A stretch of DNA of 9,616 bases from Lachnoclostridium sp. UBA7097 (lineage in GTDB: Bacteria > Bacillota > Clostridia > Lachnospirales > Lachnospiraceae), in the NCBI GenBank assembly GCA_002499945.1, contig DKYP01000103.1, positions 2,886 to 12,501 on the forward strand, given 5' to 3'. Under the pieces are notes generated by a model that had not been told where the DNA came from, searched no databases, and saw nothing but the letters and a program-made list of their open reading frames with translations. Within the stretch, counting starts at the first letter, position 1. Every line of letters starts with the position of its first letter. A program made the position numbers and the translations under genes. This document shows positions 1 to 5,870 of the stretch, piece by piece.

Positions 1-233
1 GTAAGCAATAACTGTTCATTACTGATTGTAAAAATTTTTGCCTTTTTTGTTGGTGCTATAATATGCCACCCCTGTGTCAGTGTTTCATCCTGTACACCGC
101 CATTTACAGAGTACACAACTGCTTCATAGCCAACAGGCACTTTTTCAATGCACATTACCAGACAGATTAATGCAATAAAAATTATTGCCCCTGTAATAAT
201 CCCTCCAACCAAACCTGATTTTCTCTTACTCAT
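1..233 (-). CDS. SPFH/Band 7 (prohibitin-type) membrane protein, N-terminal part only
   Basis: The first 77 codons of a gene that runs off the left edge. After a short basic start (MSKRKSGLVGG) comes one hydrophobic segment at about residues 12-30, then a stretch typical of the start of an SPFH/Band 7 domain: EKVPVGYEAVVYSVNGG at about 32-48, followed by TQGWHIIAPTKKAKIFTI. The 'VP.GY..VVYS.NGGVQ...L.QGWH' pattern is one I associate with bacterial prohibitin homologues. Such proteins form oligomeric scaffolds on the membrane and are linked to membrane organisation and protease control; the substrate here is unknown. The start is fixed by AAAGGAGG seven bases upstream. It overlaps the preceding small gene by 8 bases, so the two are probably translationally coupled. 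Family assignment is fairly secure; the specific function is not. Confidence 0.85.
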   Translation of the reverse strand, partial: MSKRKSGLVGGIITGAIIFIALICLVMCIEKVPVGYEAVVYSVNGGVQDETLTQGWHIIAPTKKAKIFTISNEQLLL

Positions 234-387
234 GCTTATCCTCCTTTTCTTCTTCATCATTTAAAATCCCCATTACATTATCCCACTTTTTTAAAACAAG
301 CCTGCCAAGCGGAACAAAGATAAAAGAAATTATAAACCATAATAAAACCGCCGCCAATAATATTAATATCCATAATACAGGGTTCAT
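226..387 (-). CDS. Small single-pass membrane protein preceding the SPFH gene
   Basis: A 53-residue protein. Residues about 4-26 (VLWILILLAAVLLWFIISFIF) are a clear transmembrane helix, followed by a basic/aromatic patch (GRLVLKKWDNVMG) and a very acidic, charged tail (NDEEEKEDKHE). The frame is open further upstream to a TTG, but the ATG at 387 is preferred because GGAAAGGTGG lies just before it. Its last codons contain the ribosome binding site of the SPFH gene, which argues for coupled translation and a shared complex. I do not recognise a named family. It may be an accessory or anchoring subunit of the SPFH assembly (inference from position only). Confidence 0.7.
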   Translation of the reverse strand: MNPVLWILILLAAVLLWFIISFIFVPLGRLVLKKWDNVMGILNDEEEKEDKHE

Positions 388-436
388 ATTTACCACCTTT
401 CCAATTATTTTATATGGCTGTTTAAAGATTAATATT

Positions 437-465
437 ATTCTAACAGAAAAAAAGCCCTTTAGCAA
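437..465 (-). promoter_or_regulatory. Candidate sigma-A promoter for the small membrane protein / SPFH operon
   Basis: On the minus strand a TTGCTA (-35 like, 465-460) and a TAGAAT (-10 like, 442-437) are separated by exactly 17 bases. They lie about 50 bases upstream of the small membrane gene and downstream of the terminator at 484-529. Position and spacing fit a vegetative promoter; two mismatches in the -35 box keep this tentative. Confidence 0.45.
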
Positions 466-483
466 TGAACTTTACAAAATAAT

Positions 484-529
484 AACAGCCCCTGGCTACA
501 CATAATATCTTGTGTAACCAGAGGCCGTT
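484..529 (-). terminator. Rho-independent terminator closing the peptide-maturation operon
   Basis: A 19-bp stem, some pairs G-U, with an 8-base loop (AGATATTA). The minus-strand 5' arm covers 529-511 (AACGGCCTCTGGTTACACA) and the 3' arm 502-484. It is followed on the minus strand by a moderately T-rich tail (ATTATTTTGT). It starts 24 bases after the stop codon of the Gly/Cys-rich peptide gene, so it ends that transcript. The plus-strand side lacks a T tract, so it is not obviously bidirectional. Confidence 0.85.
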
Positions 530-552
530 TGCCTGGCGGGGTTAAAATATGT

Positions 553-720
553 TTAACACCCACATCCGCATCCCACGCCGTTTTTACGTCCTGGTTTCTT
601 CTTGCTTGCCAGTGGCATGCCACAGCCAAATCCTGCGCCGTTTTTGCACCCGCAGCCACACCCTGCACCATTCTTATTATGTTTTTTCTTTGCTTTGGCA
701 GCATCTCTTATAATTTTCAT
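553..720 (-). CDS. Gly/Cys-rich peptide, candidate RiPP precursor
   Basis: A 55-residue peptide. Residues 1-15 are a short basic segment (MKIIRDAAKAKKKHN); the rest contains three imperfect decapeptide repeats of the form KNGxGxGCGx at residues 16-25, 26-35 and 46-55. Repeats 1 and 3 carry a GCGCGC run with three cysteines each. The middle one has Phe and Met where they have Cys and keeps one Cys, giving seven cysteines in all (21, 23, 25, 33, 51, 53, 55), the last being the C-terminal residue. The start is chosen because a near-perfect AAGGAGGTG ribosome binding site precedes ATG 720; the longer frame to 801 only overlaps the exporter's end. It lies downstream of a radical SAM/SPASM enzyme and an ABC exporter, so it is most likely their substrate and product, a thioether-bridged RiPP. 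No double-glycine leader site is seen. The main alternative is a metallothionein-like metal-binding peptide. Seven-Cys and CLI_3235-type clostridial precursor families should be compared. Confidence 0.8.
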   Translation of the reverse strand: MKIIRDAAKAKKKHNKNGAGCGCGCKNGAGFGCGMPLASKKKPGRKNGVGCGCGC

Positions 721-726
721 ATCCTG

Positions 727-735
727 CACCTCCTT
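727..735 (-). promoter_or_regulatory. Very strong ribosome binding site of the Cys-rich peptide gene
   Basis: The minus strand reads AAGGAGGTG, matching nine bases complementary to the 16S rRNA 3' end, about 8 bases before ATG 720. It is the longest anti-Shine-Dalgarno match I see in the window. It fixes the start and suggests the peptide is made in excess over its maturase and exporter, whose sites are shorter. Confidence 0.8.
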
Positions 736-765
736 CCATATATTTCTGCACGTTTTCTTACCTGC

Positions 766-800
766 TGCCCATAAACACTTTTCCTGCCTGTTTATGGGCA
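766..800 (-). other. Intercistronic perfect inverted repeat (RNA hairpin) between exporter and peptide genes
   Basis: TGCCCATAAACA at 766-777 and TGTTTATGGGCA at 789-800 are perfect reverse complements separated by 11 bases, giving a 12-bp stem that spans the exporter stop codon. No T run follows on either strand (the minus strand continues GCAGGTAAGAAAACG), so it is not a standard terminator. It could be an mRNA-processing or stability hairpin that separates peptide mRNA from the upstream transcript, or a DNA operator. The structure is seen directly; the role is inferred. Confidence 0.7.
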
Positions 801-2600
801 TGATGTATAATATTTTGCCTGTGTATTATAATACTTTGCATATTCACCATTCTTTTTTATAAGCTCATTGTGCGTGCCGCTTTCACACAGTTTACCATCT
901 TTAAGAAATAATACTTCATCTGCAAGAACCGCAGAACTTAACCTGTGTGAAATATAAATTACAATTTTATTTTCTGATATTTCCTGGAAAGACCTTAAAA
1001 GTTTATCCTCTGCTACAGGGTCAAGTGCTGAAGAAGGCTCATCAAGTACAAGTATCTGCGGCTTATTAAAGATTGCCCTTGCAAATGCAAGTTTCTGGTT
1101 TTCGCCGCCTGAAAGTACAACGCCATCGTTATAAAATATTTTATCAAGATTAGTGTCAATCCCGTTTTGCAGCAATTTTACCCTTTTTCCAAGCCCTGCA
1201 GCCTTTAATGCCTTTTTTATTTCCTCCCTGGTGTCCTGGTTTCCCCTGCTATATTTATCCAGTGCCACATTTTCCCCTATTGTAAATGCAAAATATTTAA
1301 AGTCCTGGAATACAATGCTAAAAAGGCTTTTATAATCTTTATCATTAAAAGTATTTACATTTACCCCGTTTAAAAGAATTTCCCCGCTGCATGGATTATA
1401 CAGCCGGCTTAAAAGCTGCACCATTGTAGTCTTTCCTGCCCCGTTTTCCCCGACAATGACATAGACTTTTCCCTGTTCAAATGTATAGTTTATATTATCT
1501 AATACAAGACCGTCCATTCCTTTATATTTAAAATCCACATGTGACATTGAAAGTTTTAGGCGTCCTTTTACTGCCTGGTCAAATTTCTCTTTGCTTATGG
1601 TGCTGTATTCTTTATGGTTTTCTGGCTGTAATTCCATAAAATCCTTAAAACTGCTGATATATTTTCCATTAATATTTAAATCCATAAAAAAACTGGCAAA
1701 TTCTAAAATACTTTCTGAAAACTGGCTTGCAGCATTAAAATACTGTGAAAACCCTCCTATGGAAATTTTTCCTTTATAAGCAAGCCATGCAAGATACAGA
1801 TAAATCCCGTTGCTTTTTAAATTTTCAAGAATAATCCGGATTATTGTAATCTGCAGGCTTTTATTATACAACTTTTTAAGCCTTATGCGTAAAACTTCCA
1901 GTGTTTTATTATATTTGCCCACAAGCCATGAAGCAAAGCCATAAAGCCTCATTTCTTTTGTACATGACTTATCTCCCATAATGCCAATATAATAATTTAA
2001 AACCCTGGTAAGATAAATATTTTCCTCTCTCTGCCCAAGCTGCCAGTTCTCCATTTTTAAATTTGAAATTACAGAAAAAACTGCAAAAACCAGAATGACA
2101 AAGAGCAGAAAAGCATTTGCATGGACAAGGACTATTGCAGTTGCAGTAATTGATACTATACTTGTAATGGCAGTAAAAAAATTATCTATTAAACCAATTC
2201 CAATCCCTTTATATATTATATCCTCTGCAAGTGCCGCCTTCTGGTGTACCTCCGGGTCATCAAGCTGTGAAAGCCCGAGTTCTGTTTTTTTATGGTTAAT
2301 CATAAATAAAAAATGCATTGAATAAATATGCCCGTTTAAATTAATATAATGTTCTGTTATAAATGCTGTTATAAAAGAACCTGTAAACTGCAATATTACA
2401 TAAACCATTATATAAAAAACAATTTGCTGGAAAGAAACCCTGTAAACCAGCCCGTCCACTAAAAGTTTGGGTATAATAATATCTAAAAGCGGCATAAGCC
2501 CGTTTATTATGGCAACTATTGCTTCACCAAGTACATAAGCCCTGCTGAAATTAAATACATATTTCAGGAAATAAATGTCATTTTTTATAGATTTAACCAT
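792..2600 (-). CDS. ABC exporter with fused membrane and ATPase domains (peptide export)
   Basis: A 602-residue half-transporter expected to work as a dimer in the cytoplasmic membrane. Hydrophobic helices fall at about residues 20-44, 57-81, 137-158, 161-180 and 249-275, followed by the nucleotide-binding domain from about 348. Motifs: Walker A GENGAGKT at 384-391, Q-loop Gln432, signature LSGGE at 496-500, Walker B ILVLDE at 516-521, SALD loop at 524-527 and switch His552. There is no N-terminal C39 peptidase domain, so leader removal, if any, must occur elsewhere. The start is ATG 2600, preceded by AAAAGGGG, 10 bases after the maturase stop; a longer frame begins with a TTG at 2627 but lacks a ribosome binding site. 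Placed between a radical SAM maturase and a Cys-rich peptide, it most likely exports the modified peptide. The ABC exporter call is firm; the substrate is inferred. Confidence 0.93.
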   Translation of the reverse strand: MVKSIKNDIYFLKYVFNFSRAYVLGEAIVAIINGLMPLLDIIIPKLLVDGLVYRVSFQQIVFYIMVYVILQFTGSFITAFITEHYINLNGHIYSMHFLFMINHKKTELGLSQLDDPEVHQKAALAEDIIYKGIGIGLIDNFFTAITSIVSITATAIVLVHANAFLLFVILVFAVFSVISNLKMENWQLGQREENIYLTRVLNYYIGIMGDKSCTKEMRLYGFASWLVGKYNKTLEVLRIRLKKLYNKSLQITIIRIILENLKSNGIYLYLAWLAYKGKISIGGFSQYFNAASQFSESILEFASFFMDLNINGKYISSFKDFMELQPENHKEYSTISKEKFDQAVKGRLKLSMSHVDFKYKGMDGLVLDNINYTFEQGKVYVIVGENGAGKTTMVQLLSRLYNPCSGEILLNGVNVNTFNDKDYKSLFSIVFQDFKYFAFTIGENVALDKYSRGNQDTREEIKKALKAAGLGKRVKLLQNGIDTNLDKIFYNDGVVLSGGENQKLAFARAIFNKPQILVLDEPSSALDPVAEDKLLRSFQEISENKIVIYISHRLSSAVLADEVLFLKDGKLCESGTHNELIKKNGEYAKYYNTQAKYYTSCP

Positions 2601-2610
2601 ATTGCCCCTT

Positions 2611-3936
2611 TTATACATTATATGCAATTAAAGCCGCAAGCTCCTCTTCCTGCAATTTTCTGTCACATCCAAAAGAACCACCATGTACAAGCCCGTTGAC
2701 ACACCTGCCTCCATAACATAGCGGAAGTACGCGGCACTGTTTGCACTGGCTGGCAGGCTGTGTCTTTTTGCCCACCCACTTTGCATGTTTGTAATCATTA
2801 ATTTCCATAGTGCCATCTTCATATATTTTCCCGATTTTATTTAAATCATCATCAAGTGATAATGTGCATTTTAAAACACTTCCATCATAATCTATTAAAT
2901 AATCATTATGCTTTGTAGCATAACAAACCCTGCTAAAAGGCATTGTCATTTCATCTATAACATCATTTTTAATGCCAAGTTCCTTTATATACGCTGCAAT
3001 ATCTACAGAGCTTTTTGAAACTTCATTTTTATCCAGTACATTTAAACTTCCATCATTTATGCCGCCAAGTTTCTTAATCCCCTCATAATATACATGAAAC
3101 CTGCTGCCAAAATTTTTTGCAATAAACTGGTAAAATTCTTTTGCTTTAGCAGAAATTTCTTTATTAAAATTAGTCCGGATTGTAACTTCAAAGTCATAAT
3201 CTGTACTGTCCATATACTTAAGGTTTTCTATAATTTTTTTAAAACTTCCCTTGCCATCTGCGCTTTTACGGTATAAATCATGTGTATCTTCCAGGCCGTC
3301 TATTGTAACCTGGTAGTAAGTTACACCAAGGCTGTATAATTTTTCAAAACGCCCTGGTGTAATTAATGCCCCGTTACTTGTAGCGCCTGCCCCGTATGGC
3401 ACATTATATTTATTACAAATCCTTTTCACATCTTCAAGAAATTTTATTATATTATTATATTCAATAAATGGCTCACCACCGAATAATGTAATATTAATGC
3501 CGGAATATTTATGTTCTTTTAAAGAATCTTCAATATATAATGCAATGCTTTTATAAACATTTTCATGCATAATAAGGTTTTCATGTTTCTCATAGCAGTA
3601 TACACAACGCAGGTTGCATTGCCTTGTAGTAATTAACATAAGGGAAAGGACATTGTTTTTTACAACTTCCTGTTCATATAAAAACTGCAGATATTCAAGT
3701 TCATCTTTGTCTGCTTCCACAAGAATCCCTTTTTCATATAAAACACTAATTACTTCATCATTTTTATTATAAGCAATCTCCTTGCTTCCTAATATTCCCC
3801 TTATTCTTTCTAGTTCTTCTGGTTCTGTTACCGAAATAATTACGCCAGATAAAGAATTATATAAAATACATCCCTTTTCTCCCTGTTCCAGAATAAAATT
3901 ATAATAACTGCATTTTAGTTTTTCACCATTATCCAT
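2611..3936 (-). CDS. Radical SAM/SPASM peptide maturase
   Basis: A 441-residue enzyme. The radical SAM 4Fe-4S motif CX3CX2C is Cys107, Cys111, Cys114 (CNLRCVYC), with the SAM-binding GGEP at 153-156. A SPASM-type C-terminus supplies further cluster ligands: Cys338, 357, 398, 401, 407, 412 and 424 (CX2CX5CX4C core). Residues about 24-95 (YNSLSGVIISVTEPEELERI to LYEKGILVEADKDEL) look like a PqqD-like RiPP recognition element that would bind the leader. Enzymes of this type use a 5'-deoxyadenosyl radical to form thioether or carbon crosslinks in ribosomal peptides. The Cys-rich peptide two genes downstream is the likely substrate, which suggests cysteine thioethers. It resembles clostridial Cys-rich-peptide maturases (CcpM/CLI_3235 or ranthipeptide group), but I cannot confirm the subfamily. 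GGGAGGG precedes ATG 3936. First gene of its module. Confidence 0.93.
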   Translation of the reverse strand: MDNGEKLKCSYYNFILEQGEKGCILYNSLSGVIISVTEPEELERIRGILGSKEIAYNKNDEVISVLYEKGILVEADKDELEYLQFLYEQEVVKNNVLSLMLITTRQCNLRCVYCYEKHENLIMHENVYKSIALYIEDSLKEHKYSGINITLFGGEPFIEYNNIIKFLEDVKRICNKYNVPYGAGATSNGALITPGRFEKLYSLGVTYYQVTIDGLEDTHDLYRKSADGKGSFKKIIENLKYMDSTDYDFEVTIRTNFNKEISAKAKEFYQFIAKNFGSRFHVYYEGIKKLGGINDGSLNVLDKNEVSKSSVDIAAYIKELGIKNDVIDEMTMPFSRVCYATKHNDYLIDYDGSVLKCTLSLDDDLNKIGKIYEDGTMEINDYKHAKWVGKKTQPASQCKQCRVLPLCYGGRCVNGLVHGGSFGCDRKLQEEELAALIAYNV

Positions 3937-3964
3937 ATAAGCTTCCCTCCCTTACACACCTGAT

Positions 3965-3991
3965 ATTATATTAAAGAAATGGTAAAATCAA
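3965..3991 (-). promoter_or_regulatory. Candidate promoter of the maturase-exporter-peptide genes
   Basis: A perfect TATAAT (3970-3965) sits about 30 bases before the maturase start, with TTGATT (3991-3986) as the best -35 candidate. The spacing is 15 bases, shorter than the 17 optimum, which suits a promoter needing an activator. The repeats at 4002-4045 lie just upstream of the -35 element, where an activator or the RNA polymerase alpha subunit would bind. Confidence 0.5.
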
Positions 3992-4001
3992 CTAATTTTG
4001 C

Positions 4002-4045
4002 AATAATTAAACTTTTCTTAAACTTCTTATAATCTTTTCTTAAAC
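4002..4045 (-). repeat. Four helically phased 11-bp units upstream of the maturase promoter
   Basis: Read on the minus strand from 4045 the sequence divides into 11-base units: GTTTAAGAAAA, GATTATAAGAA, GTTTAAGAAAA, GTTTAATTATT. Units 1 and 3 are identical, and the 12-base GTTTAAGAAAAG occurs exactly at 4045-4034 and 4023-4012, two helical turns apart. Unit 4 keeps GTTTAA and unit 2 is the weakest. They end 10 bases before the -35 candidate. This arrangement fits tandem activator sites on one DNA face, or a phased A-tract/UP-type element. Confidence 0.6.
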
Positions 4046-4046
4046 A

Positions 4047-4682
4047 TTACCCCTGTTTTTTTCCTGTAAGGTAATAAACTGCCAGTGCCGTCCTATGGGA
4101 AAGGTTTTCTTTTGCAAGAATGGAAGTTATATAATTTTTAACTGTACCCTCACTTATAAAAAGTTTTTGTGCAATTTCTTTATTGGAAAGCCCGTCTGCA
4201 ACTGCCTTCACAACTTCAAGTTCCCTGGCTGTATAGCCCTCCGGGTTAAACCCGCCTGCCAGCGCATGGCTGTTTCTTGCAAGGTTAAAAAGCATTCCCT
4301 CCTCCATTACGCCAGTACCATTATTAACTGATTTAATCATCTGTTTTAAATGTTCCGGGGTATGGTTTTTAACAAGATACCCTTTAGCCCCGTTCTGTAA
4401 TGCCTGTTGTACAAGCATATCATCATCAAATGTTGTAAGTACCAGGACTTTTCCAAGATTATTTTCTACAATCTGCTTTGTTGCCTCAATACCATCCATT
4501 ACTGGCATCTGTATATCCATAAGAAAAACATCTGGCGGGCACTTTCTTGCAATCTCTATTGCCTCCATTCCATTTGAAGCACAGCCGAGCACTTCAAACT
4601 CCTCATCCACTTCAAGTATAATCCTCATTCCTTCCCTTACAAAATCACTGTCATCTGCAATTATTACTTTTATTTTTTCCAT
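4047..4682 (-). CDS. NarL/FixJ-family response regulator
   Basis: A 211-residue regulator with an N-terminal receiver domain (about 4-118) and a C-terminal LuxR-type helix-turn-helix (about 148-206). Receiver residues are all present: acidic pair Asp10/Asp11, phospho-acceptor Asp56 (FLMDIQMP), Thr84 and Lys105. The DNA-binding part contains TARELEVVKAVADGLSNKEI and recognition helix SEGTVKNYI. It should be phosphorylated by the kinase encoded 16 bases upstream and then bind DNA as a dimer. Candidate targets are the palindrome at 9118-9133 before the exporter operon and the repeats at 4002-4045. AAAGGGG precedes ATG 4682. It resembles LnrK/YfiK and DesR-type partners of ABC-2 exporters. No terminator follows its stop codon, so transcripts may continue into the maturase genes. 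Confidence 0.93.
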   Translation of the reverse strand: MEKIKVIIADDSDFVREGMRIILEVDEEFEVLGCASNGMEAIEIARKCPPDVFLMDIQMPVMDGIEATKQIVENNLGKVLVLTTFDDDMLVQQALQNGAKGYLVKNHTPEHLKQMIKSVNNGTGVMEEGMLFNLARNSHALAGGFNPEGYTARELEVVKAVADGLSNKEIAQKLFISEGTVKNYITSILAKENLSHRTALAVYYLTGKKQG

Positions 4683-4698
4683 ATAAATCCCCTTTCTT

Positions 4699-5859
4699 TT
4701 AAGTGTTTTCTTTTGTGCCAGCTTCTTTATCCCAGCCTGGAAAAAGCATATTTATCTTAAATCCCATATTTGTTTCAAAATCCAGTATTCCATTTACTTC
4801 CCTTACCCGTCTTCTCATGCCAGCAATGCCCATTCCATCAGTAAAGCCATCACAGCCTGTACCATTATCAGAAACCACACAGCGTATAACCTGGTTCAGG
4901 ACATATATTTTAATCTCTATTTTTGTGCATTTTGAATATTTTAATGAATTAGATACTGCTTCATAAGCATTATCCAGTATTATATCCAGGTACTTTCCAG
5001 GTACTTTTTGCAATTCCCCTTCTGTATAAATTCCTGCTTCAATTCCCTTCTGCCTGCATTCCATACATAATTTATCTAACTGCAATAATGCCATCTCATG
5101 CTTTCCAGGGCGTTCTTTTCTTAAAATAGCCCGTATTTCATCCATCCCGCCACGCAGTTCATTAATTACTGCCTGTATCATTTTCTTTGCTGCCTGTGGT
5201 TCTTTTTCCATAATTACTTTAACTGCTTCAAGCTGGTATACTGAACCATTAATTGCATGCCCAAGTTTATCATGCAGCTTCTGTGATAATCCTTCCCGTT
5301 CTTCGAGCAGCTGGTTCTGTGCCTTTAACATTTCGTTGTTTATTTTTTCCTGTAACTTATGTTCCCTCTTATTCCAGTCTTTTTTTAATATCTGTCCTTG
5401 TGCAAGGTCTTCTTTTGTCTGTATTTTATAAGAATTAACAACAAAATCATTTTGTATATAAAATATCCCCATTAAAAGTGTTACAACTAACTGTACCCCT
5501 GTATCTGCCCATGCTGGCATACATGCCAGGACAAGCGGGATAAAATACCAGATAAGCCCTGGTTTTATTAAGGAAAGAATTTCAAATACCAGATAAATCC
5601 CAAGCAAAATAAATTCTTTACCAATAAAAACTATTATACATATACATAATATACATGATATCCCTGCCATAAAAATCCTGTATCTTTCTAATGCAAGTTC
5701 TTTTAAAACAAGCATTCCTGTAAATGATGCCAAAAGCAGGAGCATCATTGCAGATGCCCCTGTTGTTATGTTGTGTGTTAAAATAATATATATTTCAAAG
5801 ACCAGCAGTAAAATCATACGTACTGCCAGAAAAAAGTTTTCCCTGAATTTATCTGTCAT
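4699..5859 (-). CDS. Membrane sensor histidine kinase of the HisKA_3 (NarL-partner) type
   Basis: A 386-residue kinase. Five or six hydrophobic segments occupy residues about 11-140 with very short loops, so the signal is probably sensed within the membrane rather than by an extracellular domain. A charged, likely coiled-coil linker (about 146-190) leads to the HisKA_3 dimerisation helix, with phospho-acceptor His196 in LSQKLHDKLGH. The ATP-binding domain shows an N-box around Asn304 (EAVSNSLKYSK), G1 DNGTG at 331-335 and G2 GMGIAGM at 342-348. It pairs with the following response regulator. The intramembrane-sensing layout beside an ABC-2 exporter is like LnrJ (YfiJ) or DesK kinases, which respond to membrane-active compounds or membrane state. 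AAGGGG precedes ATG 5859, 11 bases after the permease stop. Confidence 0.92.
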   Translation of the reverse strand: MTDKFRENFFLAVRMILLLVFEIYIILTHNITTGASAMMLLLLASFTGMLVLKELALERYRIFMAGISCILCICIIVFIGKEFILLGIYLVFEILSLIKPGLIWYFIPLVLACMPAWADTGVQLVVTLLMGIFYIQNDFVVNSYKIQTKEDLAQGQILKKDWNKREHKLQEKINNEMLKAQNQLLEEREGLSQKLHDKLGHAINGSVYQLEAVKVIMEKEPQAAKKMIQAVINELRGGMDEIRAILRKERPGKHEMALLQLDKLCMECRQKGIEAGIYTEGELQKVPGKYLDIILDNAYEAVSNSLKYSKCTKIEIKIYVLNQVIRCVVSDNGTGCDGFTDGMGIAGMRRRVREVNGILDFETNMGFKINMLFPGWDKEAGTKENT

Positions 5860-5870
5860 AACTTTTCCCC

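Noticed and set aside
553..720. Peptide as a metallothionein or SEC-C-like metal-binding protein
   Set aside because: CXC motifs would allow it, but the adjacent radical SAM/SPASM maturase and ABC exporter favour a modified peptide. Kept as the main alternative, not excluded.
766..800. Hairpin as an intrinsic terminator
   Set aside because: No T run follows the stem on either strand.
721..801. Longer form of the Cys-rich peptide starting at ATG 801
   Set aside because: The extra 27 residues lie over the exporter's last codons and the hairpin, and no ribosome binding site precedes 801, whereas a near-perfect one precedes ATG 720.
529..862. Plus-strand open frames opposite the peptide gene
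   Set aside because: They mirror the Cys-rich peptide gene and exporter end, lack ribosome binding sites, and code for low-complexity Cys/Pro/His sequence with no family likeness.
2095..2325. Plus-strand frames within the exporter, kinase, permease and ATPase genes (also around 4095-4331, 4703-4966, 7395-7598, 8508-9047)
   Set aside because: All lie opposite well-supported genes, have no ribosome binding sites and no recognisable domains.
553..2600. Lanthipeptide or class II bacteriocin cluster
   Set aside because: No LanM/LanB/LanC gene, no C39 peptidase and no double-glycine leader; the core has almost no Ser/Thr.
2601..2627. Longer exporter start (TTG at 2627) overlapping the maturase end
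   Set aside because: TTG without a Shine-Dalgarno sequence; ATG 2600 has AAAAGGGG just upstream.
2628..2822. 64-codon minus-strand frame inside the maturase gene
   Set aside because: Alternate-frame shadow of the SPASM region; no ribosome binding site or domain.
4002..4045. Repeats as a CRISPR array or LytTR/AgrA operator
   Set aside because: Units are only 11 bp without spacers, so not CRISPR. They fit the LytTR consensus only partly and no LytTR regulator is encoded here, so no specific binding protein is named.
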